Source of the DNA: Caenispirillum salinarum AK4
Lineage (GTDB): Bacteria; Pseudomonadota; Alphaproteobacteria; Rhodospirillales; Rhodospirillaceae
DNA: 64,000 bases
Reading direction: 5' to 3'
Assembly (NCBI RefSeq): GCF_000315795.1
Contig: NZ_ANHY01000003.1
Location: 62,001 to 126,000, forward strand
The notes beneath the pieces were generated by a model. That model was not told the origin of the DNA, did no database searches, and was given only the letters and a program-made list of their open reading frames with translations. Shown in pieces: positions 51,969-60,590 of this stretch (position 1 is its first letter; each line of letters begins with the position of its first letter). The translations under genes were made by a program, and so were the position numbers.

Positions 51969-54245
51969 CTATCCGCGTCCGGCCCGGTCGCGGGCCTTCT
52001 GGCGGCGCGAGACCAGCCGCTGAAGTCCGACGCTGACCAGGAACCACAGCACCAGGCACCCCACCAGCACGATGATGCGCGCCGGCGTCGGATCCTGGAT
52101 CAGGCCCATGATGCTCGACCCCAGCAGGGTCATCACCGCGATCCCCGGCAGCATGCCGAGCAGCGTCCCCAGGATATAGTCGCGAAAGCGCACATGGCTG
52201 GCGCCCGAAACCAGATTGATGATGAGAAACGGCGCCACGGGCGCCACCCGCAGGAACACCACCGCCACGATGCCGCGCCGGCCCAGTGCCTCGCTCAGGC
52301 GGTTGACGGTGGCGCCGGCGTAGCGGCGCACCAGCCGCTTGCCCAGCAGGTGACCCAGGCCGAAGCTGATCACCGCCGACAGGATGGCGCCCGAACTGGC
52401 GTAGACGAACCCCATCACCGGCCCGAAGACCATGGCGGTCACGGTGATCAGCACGGTGATGGGAAAGGCCGCCAGTCCGAGGGCAACGTATCCGCCCAGA
52501 ACGGCCAGCGGAGTCCACGGCAGACCGCGCAGGGCGACCGCCTTGTCGTAGAAGACGCGGGGGTCCAGCCCTTCCCGCAGCGGCGTCAGCTCCCACAGAG
52601 CGACGACGGCGGCGATGACGGCAACGATGAAAAAGCCGGTCCACAGATGCCGCGACAGGGGCTTGCGCGACGGCCCGACGGGCGGCTCGGGCACCTGCTC
52701 GGCCAGGAAGCGATCCAGGTCGATGGGTTCTTCCGGGTCGCCGATGCGGTTGAGCAGGGCCACGCCCTCGTTGGGTTCGGCCAGGCTGGCGTCCACGGGA
52801 ACCAGGGTCCGCGCCGGGTTGCGCTCCGTCAGCGCGTCGACGGCCTTCACCAGCGACCCGCCGGATTCGACCAGCGCGCCGGCGACGGCCTCGCGCGGGC
52901 AGCCCAGGTGTTCGGCCAGCAGGCCGTCGCGCCAGCGCGCCAGCGCGTCGCGGTCCTCCTGCCGCGTGGCTTCGACGGTGGTGTTGGTTTCGGTGTCGAG
53001 GCCCATGGAGCGGTTGGCCAGGTTGGCGCTGCCGATGGTCATGACGCGGTCGTCGACGATCATCAGCTTGCTGTGCACCTTGACGTCGTGGCTTTCGCCG
53101 GCGTCGTCGCGGATGACGGGCGCGAGCAGGCGGATGCGGTCGCCGGCGCCGGTTTCCGCCAGACGCGCCATGAAGGTGGCGCGGCCGACGCCCATGGTGG
53201 TTTCCTCCAGCCAGTCCATGGCGGTGCGCGGGCCGACCATGACCACTTCCAGATCCGGGGTCTCGCGCAGGCGGCGGACCAGGGCATCGGCGACGCAATC
53301 GGCCGTCAGGTACTGGTTTTCGATATAGAGCGTGCGTTCGGCGCCTTCGATGGCGGCGCAGTACAGGTCGCAGACCTCGCGCACGGCGTCCCACCGCTTG
53401 CCGGCGGGTCGGGTGCGGCTGATGCCCACGGAGACGGATCGCAGGCGCGGCGGCAGGTCGTCCGGCCACAGCCGCCGCCCGGCGGTGCGCGGAACCGGAT
53501 GCAGCCGCCGGCCGGTGGCGTGGTGCCAGCGTTCCCGCGCCAGATCGCCCAGTGCCCGTGCCGCGGCGCCGTCCACCATGAGGGCGGCATCATGCACGGG
53601 CGGATAGGCCTCGCCGCCCGGGTCGCGCCGGCGCGGGTCGTCCAGGCGGTGTTCCGGCGTGTCCCAGCGGCGAATGGTCACGTCCATGCCGCCGCAGAAG
53701 GCCAGGGCGTCGTCGATCACCACAACCTTCTCGTGGTGGCTGGCCTCCATGGGCAGGCTGTCGTCCAGGTGCAGGTGGACGCGGTCCGGCGTCGTCCAGC
53801 CGAGCGTGACGGTGGGCAGGGGCTCGCGGTCGAGCGCATAGAGAAGCGTGTAGTCCCACAGCAGCACGTGGACGTTAAGGTCGGGCCGATGCTCCACCAG
53901 CCACGTGAGCAACTCGCGCAGCAGGCGGGGGGCGTCGTCGCCGGGCTCGGGACCGCCTTCGGGACCGACCACATCGGTGCGGCCGTCCACGTCCCATCCC
54001 ACCAGCAGCACCTGGCGCTCCGCCCTGAGCAGGGCCCGGCGCAGCTCGCGGAAGTAGGCGGCCGCGTCCACCAGCAAGGCCGCGCGGTCCGCCGTCTCCA
54101 CGCGCCATGCGACGCCCGGCCGGTCCAGGAGGCGCGGCGCGGCGGCGGGCGATTGGCTCATGGGCTGGGGCGAGGCGGGATCGGCTGCTGGCAAGGTCTG
54201 GTCCGTCAGGGCGGCGTCCTTCCGCTGGGGGCGCGAGTGTTGCAC
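51969..54245 (-). CDS. phospholipase D / VTT (DedA-type) membrane fusion protein
   Basis: A 758-residue two-part protein. Residues about 45-470 are a PLD-superfamily domain with both HxKxxxxD motifs: His171-Lys173-Asp178 (HEKVVVID) and His391 (HSKLMIVD), the pattern of cardiolipin synthases and phosphatidyltransferases. After a linker, residues about 545-740 form a VTT/SNARE-associated membrane domain (FPITVLITVTAMVFGPVMG, RVAPVAPFLIINLVSG), related to DedA lipid scramblases. So head-group transfer and lipid movement may be combined. GTG 54245 or ATG 54161 are both possible starts; neither has a clear ribosome site. First gene of the PLD-EEP-kdpDE run. Confidence 0.85.
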   Translation of the reverse strand: MQHSRPQRKDAALTDQTLPAADPASPQPMSQSPAAAPRLLDRPGVAWRVETADRAALLVDAAAYFRELRRALLRAERQVLLVGWDVDGRTDVVGPEGGPEPGDDAPRLLRELLTWLVEHRPDLNVHVLLWDYTLLYALDREPLPTVTLGWTTPDRVHLHLDDSLPMEASHHEKVVVIDDALAFCGGMDVTIRRWDTPEHRLDDPRRRDPGGEAYPPVHDAALMVDGAAARALGDLARERWHHATGRRLHPVPRTAGRRLWPDDLPPRLRSVSVGISRTRPAGKRWDAVREVCDLYCAAIEGAERTLYIENQYLTADCVADALVRRLRETPDLEVVMVGPRTAMDWLEETTMGVGRATFMARLAETGAGDRIRLLAPVIRDDAGESHDVKVHSKLMIVDDRVMTIGSANLANRSMGLDTETNTTVEATRQEDRDALARWRDGLLAEHLGCPREAVAGALVESGGSLVKAVDALTERNPARTLVPVDASLAEPNEGVALLNRIGDPEEPIDLDRFLAEQVPEPPVGPSRKPLSRHLWTGFFIVAVIAAVVALWELTPLREGLDPRVFYDKAVALRGLPWTPLAVLGGYVALGLAAFPITVLITVTAMVFGPVMGFVYASSGAILSAVISFGLGHLLGKRLVRRYAGATVNRLSEALGRRGIVAVVFLRVAPVAPFLIINLVSGASHVRFRDYILGTLLGMLPGIAVMTLLGSSIMGLIQDPTPARIIVLVGCLVLWFLVSVGLQRLVSRRQKARDRAGRG

Positions 54246-54382
54246 GGCGGAGGGCCGCGCCGACGTGGCACGTCGCGATAATCCCGGCGGCGCGGACCCC
54301 CTCTGAACCTGAACAACGTTCTTCCGCAGTACAAGGTTGCGGATGATGGTGCGTCGGCCACGGCTGCCCGCAGTGAAGGCAG

Positions 54383-54603
54383 TTGCCTCAATCCGCGCTC
54401 AAAATATAGGCATGTCTTGGCGTGTGCTCAAGGAAAGAGCAGCGCCACCAGCGCCCGGGCGGTTGGCACGGCATCTGCATCCTCCTGACCGTGCCTTGCA
54501 CGAATAGCATCCGCAGCCATCGGCGGGTGCCGGGCAAGTAGGGCATGGGGCTTCACGAACGGGGAGAGACCGGCGTCAGACCGGCCTCCCCGTTTTCCTT
54601 TTC
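54383..54603 (+). ncRNA. candidate small RNA with promoter and terminator
   Basis: A weak promoter (TTGCCT 54383-54388, 16 bases, TATAGG 54405-54410) is followed by a stem GGCACGG/CCGTGCC (54465-54471, 54489-54495) and then a clear intrinsic terminator: arms AACGGGGAG (54558-54566) and CTCCCCGTT (54586-54594) with TTTTCCTTTTC. No gene lies between 54246 and 54636, and the terminator comes before the GNAT start at 54637, so a transcript of about 190 bases would have no coding partner. A truncated leader or attenuator for the GNAT gene is the alternative. Confidence 0.35.
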
Positions 54604-54636
54604 GCGGCGGCGGTGCGGCGGTGGTATGGGAATGCG

Positions 54637-55161
54637 ATGGTTTTCATCGCGCCCGCCCAGCCCCAGGATGCTCCCGCCATCGCCGCCGTGCATGTGGCGG
54701 CGTGGCGCGCGGCCTATGCCGGCATCGTGCCGCAGGTCGTCCTCGACAGTCTGTCCGAGGTCCAGCGCACCGCCCAGTGGCGTCGCATTCTCGCGGCCGA
54801 GGCCGGCTGGACGCTCGTGGCGCGCGACGGCGGGCGCGGCGGACCGGTGGTGGGCTTCGTGCAGGGCGGCGCGTTGCGGGACGGCGACGCCGGCCCCGGC
54901 GACGGCGAGGTCGGCGGCCTCTACCTGCGGCCGGACCGCCGGGGTCGCGGGCTCGGCCGGGCGCTCATGGCGGCGGCGGTGAAGCGGCTGGCGGCGGACG
55001 GCATGGCGCGGCTGTTCGTCTGGGTGCTGGCCGACAACCGCCCGGCGCGCGCCTTCTATGCACACCTCGGCGGCGTCCCTGACCGCACCCAGCACGACAC
55101 CATCGGCGGCAAGCGCCTGCGCGAGGTGCGTTACCGCTGGGATGGCCTGCCGCGCCTCTGA
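54637..55161 (+). CDS. GNAT-family N-acetyltransferase
   Basis: A 174-residue GNAT protein: N-terminal strand and helix (FIAPAQPQDAPAIAAVHVAAW), GGLYLRPDRRGRGLGRALMA with the R/Q-x-x-G-x-G/A acetyl-CoA loop, and VLADNRPARAFYAHLGG (motif B). Acceptor substrate unknown. Start ATG 54637, short after a terminator; no good ribosome site is seen. Convergent with the methyltransferase gene. Confidence 0.88.
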   Translation: MVFIAPAQPQDAPAIAAVHVAAWRAAYAGIVPQVVLDSLSEVQRTAQWRRILAAEAGWTLVARDGGRGGPVVGFVQGGALRDGDAGPGDGEVGGLYLRPDRRGRGLGRALMAAAVKRLAADGMARLFVWVLADNRPARAFYAHLGGVPDRTQHDTIGGKRLREVRYRWDGLPRL

Positions 55162-55184
55162 CGTCCGGCCGCAGCCGCCGGTCC

Positions 55185-56402
55185 TCAGTCCAGTTGGAAG
55201 GTGAGCGTCTTCAGGTAGGCGCTTTCCGGCAGGGCCGGGTGCACGGGGTGGTCGGCGCCGGCGAAGCCCGTGTGCAGCAGGCGGCCGTCGCGCCCGGCCT
55301 GGTGCAGCCCGCGGGTGACTTCCTCCTGGAAACGGTCGAGCGGCATGTGGTGGCTGCACGATCCGCACAGGATCACGCCGCCCGGCTCGACCAGGCCCGC
55401 GCCCAGGCGCGCCATCTTGCGGTAGCCCTTGGCGGCCTGCGCCTGATCGCGCTTGGATTTGGCGAAGGCGGGCGGATCGCAGACGACGACGCCGAACCGC
55501 TCTCCGGCGGCGGCCAGGCGCTGCATCTCGCCGAAGGCCTCGGCCTGGGTGGTCTTCACGCGGTCGGCGAAGCCGTTGCGCGCCGCCGCCTCGGCCGCAA
55601 GCGCCAGCGGACGCTCGGCGCGGTCCACCAGCGTCACCTCGGCCGCGCCCGCGGCGGCGCAGGCCAGGCCGAAGCCCCCGGCATAGGAATAGACGTCGAT
55701 GCAGCGGCGATCCTTCGCCAGGTTCGCGACAAAGGCGCGGTTGGGCCGCTGGTCGTAAAACCAGCCGGTCTTCTGTCCCGTAGTGACATCAGCCAGATAG
55801 GTGACGCCGTTCTCGGTCAGGGCCACCGGTCCCTCGACGGCGCCGAGCGCCACCGTCTGCTCCTGCGGCAGGGTTTCGAGCGCCCGGGCCGGCGTGTCGT
55901 TGCGCAGAACCACGGCGGAGGGTGCGAAGGCCTCCGTCAGCGCCTCGACCACCAGCGGCGTCAGGCGGTCCATCCCGGCCGTGTTGGCCTGGACCGAGAA
56001 GACGTCGCCGTAGCGGTCGACAATCAGCCCCGGCAGGCCGTCGGCCTCGGAATGAACCAGGCGGTAGTGGGGCGTGCCGTAGAGCCTGTCGCGCAGGGCG
56101 GCGGCAGCGGCGAGTCGCCGCTTGATCAGCCCGGTGTCGACGGTCGCGCGCCAGTCGCGGTCGAGCAGCCGGGCGCAGATCAGGGAGTGCGGGTTGAAGG
56201 TGGCGACGCCCAGGCGCTCGTCGCCGGCATCGACCACGGTCACCAGCGTGCCAGGCGGCAGGGCCTTGGCCTCGGCGGTCATCTCCACCTCGTTGGAGAA
56301 CAGCCACGGCCCGCCCTGGCGCAGGCGGCGGGCTCGCCCCTTCTGGATGCGCAGGTGCGGGCGGCTTTCCGGGGTGTCGACGGTGGGCAGGGTATCGGTC
56401 AT
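55185..56402 (-). CDS. class I rRNA methyltransferase, RlmI-like
   Basis: SAM-dependent m5C methyltransferase of 405 residues: N-terminal PUA domain (LRIQKGRARRLRQGGPWLFSNEV), EEHRR-type middle domain (SEADGLPGLIVDRYGD), then the Rossmann domain with DVYSYAGGFGLACAAAGA, the catalytic DPPAFAKSK and CGSCSHHM. RlmI methylates C1962 of 23S rRNA; members of this family are otherwise alike, so the exact target is inferred. Start 56402, an ATG preceded by AGGACG. Confidence 0.9.
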   Translation of the reverse strand: MTDTLPTVDTPESRPHLRIQKGRARRLRQGGPWLFSNEVEMTAEAKALPPGTLVTVVDAGDERLGVATFNPHSLICARLLDRDWRATVDTGLIKRRLAAAAALRDRLYGTPHYRLVHSEADGLPGLIVDRYGDVFSVQANTAGMDRLTPLVVEALTEAFAPSAVVLRNDTPARALETLPQEQTVALGAVEGPVALTENGVTYLADVTTGQKTGWFYDQRPNRAFVANLAKDRRCIDVYSYAGGFGLACAAAGAAEVTLVDRAERPLALAAEAAARNGFADRVKTTQAEAFGEMQRLAAAGERFGVVVCDPPAFAKSKRDQAQAAKGYRKMARLGAGLVEPGGVILCGSCSHHMPLDRFQEEVTRGLHQAGRDGRLLHTGFAGADHPVHPALPESAYLKTLTFQLD

Positions 56403-56523
56403 GGGGCGTCCTGGACAGAAGCTGAGCCGGGGCGACGGCGGGCCCGCGTGCAACGCCGCCCGCATGATCGCGGCAGGATTGCGGCAGAGGCCGTCTTTTG
56501 GCTGGAAAATTTGTGGCATTTGC

Positions 56524-56743
56524 TATAGATGAAAGTCCGGCTGTCAAAAGGCCGGACCCCGTCGTGCGTGATGTTTTTGCAGATCGCGGGCGGCGGGGCA
56601 ACGGTCGGAAACACGCCGACCGGCGCGGGTGACGCGGAAACCCGAAGGGGAGCCTCCTCGGAGGCAGGGGTTCCGGCCGATCTCGTGCCGCGTGCCATCC
56701 GCACCGGATGGGGAAGAATGTTCTGGTCGATCAAGGAGGGGTC
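56524..56743 (+). promoter_or_regulatory. hairpin-rich leader of the ccoNOQP operon
   Basis: An extended -10 (TGCTATAGA, TATAGA at 56524-56529) precedes a 210-base leader with four stems: GTCCGGC/GCCGGAC (56535-56557), CGGTCGG/CCGACCG (56602-56622), GCCTC-CTCG-GAGGC (56652-56665) enclosed by GGAAACCC/GGGTTCC (56636-56674), and CCATCCG-CAC-CGGATGG (56695-56711). The ribosome site AAGGAGGGG follows at 56733-56741. No FNR/FixK box is clear. It could be a regulatory RNA leader; I recognise no known riboswitch. Confidence 0.4.
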
Positions 56744-58219
56744 ATGACCCAAGCGACCACGGCGTCCAACGCCCAGTCCGCGGCGACGCCTTACAATGAA
56801 GGTGTCATCCGCAACTTCGTCATTGCGGCGATGTTCTGGGGCGTGGTGGGCTTTCTGGCGGGCGATTTCATCGCCTGGCAGTTGGCCTTCCCGGCTCTGA
56901 ACTTCGATCTTGAGTGGACGACCTTCGGGCGTCTGCGCCCGGTCCACACGTCGGCGGTGATTTTCGCCTTCGGCGGCAACATCCTGATCGGCTCGTCGCT
57001 TTATATCGTGCAGCGCACCTGCCGCACCGGCCTGTACGGCGGCGCCGCGCTCGGCAACTTCGTCTTCTGGGGCTACCAGGCGTTCATCGTCATGGCGGCG
57101 CTGGGCTACGTGCTCGGCATCACCCAGGGCAAGGAATACGCCGAGCCGGAGTGGTTCGTCGATCTGTGGCTGACCGTCGTTTGGGTCGCCTACCTGACCA
57201 CGTTCGTCGGCACGCTGATCAAGCGTCGCGAGCCGCACATCTACGTGGCCAACTGGTTCCTGCTGGCGTTCATCGTCACGGTGGCCATGCTGCACCTGGG
57301 CAACGGCCTCGCCGTGCCGGTCAGCTTCTTCGGCGCCAAGTCCTACACCCTGTACTCGGGCGTCCAGGACGCCATGACGCAGTGGTGGTACGGTCACAAC
57401 GCGGTGGGCTTCTTCCTGACCGCCGGCTTCCTGGGCATGATGTACTACTTCATTCCCAAGCGCGCCGAGCGTCCGGTTTATTCCTACCGCCTGTCGATCG
57501 TGCACTTCTGGGCCCTGATCTTCCTGTACATCTGGGCCGGTCCGCACCACCTGCACTACACCGCGCTGCCCGACTGGACGCAGACGCTGGGCATGGTGTT
57601 CTCGGTGATGCTGTGGATGCCCTCGTGGGGCGGCATGATCAACGGCATCATGACCCTGTCGGGTGCCTGGGAAAAGCTGCGCACCGACCCGGTCATGCGC
57701 TTCCTGGTGACCTCGGTCGCGTTCTACGGCATGTCGACCTTCGAAGGTCCGATGATGTCGGTGAAGGCGGTGAACTCGCTGTCGCACTACACCGACTGGA
57801 CCGTCGGCCACGTGCACTCGGGTGCCCTGGGCTGGGTGGCCTTCGTGTCCTTCGGCGCGATGTACTACCTGTTCCCGGTCCTGTGGAAGCGCTCGCAGCT
57901 CTACAGCATGCGCCTGGTCAGCTATCACTTCTGGATCGCCACCATCGGCATCGTGCTCTACATCACCGCGATGTGGATCTCGGGCATCATGCAGGGCCTG
58001 ATGTGGCGCGCCTATGATGAGCTGGGCTTCCTGCAGTACTCGTTCATCGAGACCGTGGAGGCCATGCACCCCTACTACGTGATCCGCGCCTTCGGCGGTC
58101 TGCTGTTCGTGATTGGCGGCCTGATCATGGCCTACAACATGTACCGCACCATCAAGGGTGACGTGCGCACCGAGCGTCCCTACGAGGCGCCGGAAGCCGT
58201 CGCCGGCGCCCAGCAGTAA
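56744..58219 (+). CDS. ccoN: cbb3-type cytochrome c oxidase subunit I
   Basis: Catalytic subunit of the high-affinity terminal oxidase, 491 residues, twelve helices. The heme and CuB histidines are visible: [30 protein letters not shown] and [11 protein letters not shown]. It reduces O2 to water and pumps protons in microaerobic conditions. ATG 56744 is set by AAGGAGGGG; the frame upstream is not coding. First gene of ccoN-O-Q-P. Confidence 0.98.
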   Translation: MTQATTASNAQSAATPYNEGVIRNFVIAAMFWGVVGFLAGDFIAWQLAFPALNFDLEWTTFGRLRPVHTSAVIFAFGGNILIGSSLYIVQRTCRTGLYGGAALGNFVFWGYQAFIVMAALGYVLGITQGKEYAEPEWFVDLWLTVVWVAYLTTFVGTLIKRREPHIYVANWFLLAFIVTVAMLHLGNGLAVPVSFFGAKSYTLYSGVQDAMTQWWYGHNAVGFFLTAGFLGMMYYFIPKRAERPVYSYRLSIVHFWALIFLYIWAGPHHLHYTALPDWTQTLGMVFSVMLWMPSWGGMINGIMTLSGAWEKLRTDPVMRFLVTSVAFYGMSTFEGPMMSVKAVNSLSHYTDWTVGHVHSGALGWVAFVSFGAMYYLFPVLWKRSQLYSMRLVSYHFWIATIGIVLYITAMWISGIMQGLMWRAYDELGFLQYSFIETVEAMHPYYVIRAFGGLLFVIGGLIMAYNMYRTIKGDVRTERPYEAPEAVAGAQQ

Positions 58220-58232
58220 GGGGTAGGCTGAC

Positions 58233-58964
58233 ATGTCTCTGATCAAGCAACACGAGAAGATCGAGAAGAACGTCCTGCTTCTGACGCTGGGCATCTTCCT
58301 GACGATCATCATCGGCGGCATCGTGGAGATCGTTCCGCTGTTCTCGATCCAGAACACGATCGAGAAGGTGGACGGTGTCCGCCCCTACAGCCCGCTGGAG
58401 CTGCAGGGCCGCAACATCTACATCCGTGAAGGCTGCTACAACTGTCACAGCCAGATGATCCGTCCGTTCCGCGACGAGGTGGAGCGGTACGGTCATTACT
58501 CGCTGGCCGCGGAGTCGAAGTACGACCACCCGTTCCAGTGGGGCTCCAAGCGCACCGGTCCCGACCTGGCGCGCGTGGGCGGCAAGTACTCCAACGAGTG
58601 GCACACCCGTCACATGATCGACCCGCGGTCGGTCGTGCCGGAATCGATCATGCCGGGCTACCCGCACCTGATCGAAACGCCGCTCGAGTACGACGACATG
58701 GCCGACCACCTGCGTACCCTGCGCATCGTGGGCGTCCCCTACACCGATGACCAGATCGAGAACGCCGTCGCGCACCTGGAAGCCCAGGCCAACGGTGATC
58801 TGGACGCGGTGACGGAGGCCTATCCCAAGGCCGTGGGCGGCGACCTCGACGGCAACCCCGACATGATCACGGAAATGGACGCCCTGGTGGCCTACCTGCA
58901 GATGCTGGGCACCCTGGTCGACTTCTCCGAGTTCGATGCCGGCGAAGCCAACGCGTATCGGTAA
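58233..58964 (+). CDS. ccoO: cbb3-type cytochrome c oxidase monoheme subunit
   Basis: Membrane-anchored monoheme c subunit, 243 residues. An N-terminal helix (about 15-37) is followed by the heme motif CYNCH (Cys68, Cys71, His72) in [15 protein letters not shown] and the axial Met in SIMPGYPHL. Passes electrons from CcoP to CcoN. 13 bases after ccoN. Confidence 0.98.
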   Translation: MSLIKQHEKIEKNVLLLTLGIFLTIIIGGIVEIVPLFSIQNTIEKVDGVRPYSPLELQGRNIYIREGCYNCHSQMIRPFRDEVERYGHYSLAAESKYDHPFQWGSKRTGPDLARVGGKYSNEWHTRHMIDPRSVVPESIMPGYPHLIETPLEYDDMADHLRTLRIVGVPYTDDQIENAVAHLEAQANGDLDAVTEAYPKAVGGDLDGNPDMITEMDALVAYLQMLGTLVDFSEFDAGEANAYR

Positions 58965-58976
58965 GGCAAGGATCTG

Positions 58977-59147
58977 ATGCTGGAAGACCTGCATAACCTG
59001 AGCGACTTCCTGCGCCAGTTCTGGGGCCTATGGCTGATGATTCTCTTCCTGGGGGTGGTGTTCTTCGCCTTCCGTCCCAAGAACAAGGGCCGGTTCGAGG
59101 ACGACAAGAACATCATCTTCCGGGAAGATGACGACAAGGAGCAGTGA
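58977..59147 (+). CDS. ccoQ: cbb3-type oxidase small subunit CcoQ
   Basis: A 56-residue single-helix protein, MLEDLHNLSDFLRQFWGLW at the N-terminus, one membrane helix (about 15-32), then a charged tail FRPKNKGRF and acidic end. CcoQ stabilises the complex. It ends at TGA 59145-59147, two bases before ccoP starts. Confidence 0.92.
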   Translation: MLEDLHNLSDFLRQFWGLWLMILFLGVVFFAFRPKNKGRFEDDKNIIFREDDDKEQ

Positions 59148-59148
59148 A

Positions 59149-60015
59149 ATGGCGGGAACCCCTGAAAAGGACGCCATTACCGGCCAGCATACCACTGGCC
59201 ACGAATGGGACGGCATCCGCGAGCTGAACACGCCGCTGCCCAAGTGGTGGGTGTACGTGTTCTGGGCGACGGTGATCTTCTCGATCGGCTACGTCTTCGC
59301 CTACCCGGCGATTCCGCTGACCAACAGCGCCACCGGCGGCCTTCTGGGCTACAGCTCCCGTGCCGAGCTGGAGACCGACCTGGTGGCGGCGCGCGCCGAG
59401 CACGCCGACAAGCTGGAGGCCATCAAGACCTCGTCCCTGGACGAGATCGTGGCCGACACCAACCTGCGCAACTACGCCATGGCGGGTGGCCAGGTGGTGT
59501 TCAAGGAAAACTGCGCGCCGTGCCACCAGTCGGGTGGCGCCGGCCAGTTCGGCTATCCCACCCTCGCCGATGACGAGTGGATCTGGGGCGGCACGCTGGA
59601 CGAGATCTACACCACCCTGCAGCACGGCATCCGCTGGGATCAGGACGCGGACACGCGCCTGTCCGAGATGCCGGCCTTCGGCGCCATGGAGATCCTGAGC
59701 GACTCCGAGATCGACGCGGTCACCGACTACGTCGTGTCGCTGGCGTCGGGCAACCCCGAGCAGGGCACCGAGGGTGCCACCCTCTACGAAGAGCAGTGCG
59801 CGGCGTGCCACGGCTTCGAGGGTGAGGGCCAGCAGGTTCTGGGCGCGCCGCCGCTCAACAACCAGCTGTGGCTGTACTCCGGCGACCGGGATGCCGTGGA
59901 GGCTCAGATCTACGAGCCCAAGCACGGCGTCATGCCGGCCTGGGGCGGCCGCCTCGACGAGGAGGAGATCAAGCAGGTGACCGTTTACGTCCACTCGCTG
60001 GGCGGCGGTCAGTAA
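59149..60015 (+). CDS. ccoP: cbb3-type cytochrome c oxidase diheme subunit
   Basis: Diheme c subunit, 288 residues: membrane helix (about 34-54) after a conserved WDGIRELNTPLPKWW, heme 1 CAPCH (Cys122, Cys125, His126), heme 2 CAACH (Cys217, Cys220, His221), with axial Met in EMPAFG and VMPAWGG. Receives electrons from soluble or membrane cytochromes. Start ATG 59149. Last gene of the operon, followed by a terminator. Confidence 0.98.
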   Translation: MAGTPEKDAITGQHTTGHEWDGIRELNTPLPKWWVYVFWATVIFSIGYVFAYPAIPLTNSATGGLLGYSSRAELETDLVAARAEHADKLEAIKTSSLDEIVADTNLRNYAMAGGQVVFKENCAPCHQSGGAGQFGYPTLADDEWIWGGTLDEIYTTLQHGIRWDQDADTRLSEMPAFGAMEILSDSEIDAVTDYVVSLASGNPEQGTEGATLYEEQCAACHGFEGEGQQVLGAPPLNNQLWLYSGDRDAVEAQIYEPKHGVMPAWGGRLDEEEIKQVTVYVHSLGGGQ

Positions 60016-60039
60016 GCCTGATCTTCCGGTTGCTTTGGG

Positions 60040-60081
60040 CGCAGGGCCCGATTGCCTCGGCAGTCGGGCCCTGCGTCTTTT
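60040..60081 (+). terminator. intrinsic terminator of ccoNOQP
   Basis: Arms 60040-60051 and 60064-60075 form a perfect 12-bp stem (CGCAGGGCCCGA) with a 12-base loop, followed by TCTTTT. Confidence 0.9.
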
Positions 60082-60590
60082 CAACGCCCGCCCGCGCCGC
60101 CGCGGCAGCACAGGCGGGGCAAGCGTGGGCCGCATGGTTGCCGCGGCCGCCATGGCCCTAGCACGAGTAGACCTTTAGGTCCTTGACGAATCGCTTATAC
60201 AGGCGCATTTAGGGTCCCGAAGTCGCCCGCCCGAACGGGTCGGTTTCCCCGCCGCAGCGGCGTTTCGGACGCGGTCCATTGACCGATGTCATTTCAACCG
60301 CCGTACGATCGGTGGCATGAAGAAGCACCGGCTTCCGTGCCGCGGCGGGAGATGCCAAGGGGCGTCGAACCGTGGGCCCGCACCCGCGGGCCGCCGGCAG
60401 GGGAGACGGTCGAGCACAGCCACACCGCATACGACACATCGCAGCCGGTCCGGCCGCCGCGTACCGCGCGCGCGTGCATGGCCGACATGCGGTTGATCCG
60501 GTTGCCGGTGTGGCCTGCCCGGATTATCCCTATGGTCGCCGACTGGTGTGGGGCCAAGCGGCGCAGTCTTGAGAGAGAGGTCGCGATACC
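60082..60590 (+). other. 509-base gap before ccoG
   Basis: No gene is convincing here. A possible promoter is TTGACG (60183-60188) with 17 bases to CATTTA, weak. A 104-codon frame from 60286 overlaps the ccoG start and lacks coding character. The length suggests ccoGHI has its own promoter rather than reading through from ccoP. Confidence 0.35.

Noticed and set aside
56720-56740. FNR/FixK box before ccoN (ending in ATCAA)
   Set aside because: Only the right half-site is present and it sits on the ribosome site; the left half TTGAT is missing.
56529-56747. A 72-codon frame overlapping the ccoN start
   Set aside because: Its ATG lies in the predicted -10 region, there is no ribosome site, and the sequence is dominated by leader stem-loops.
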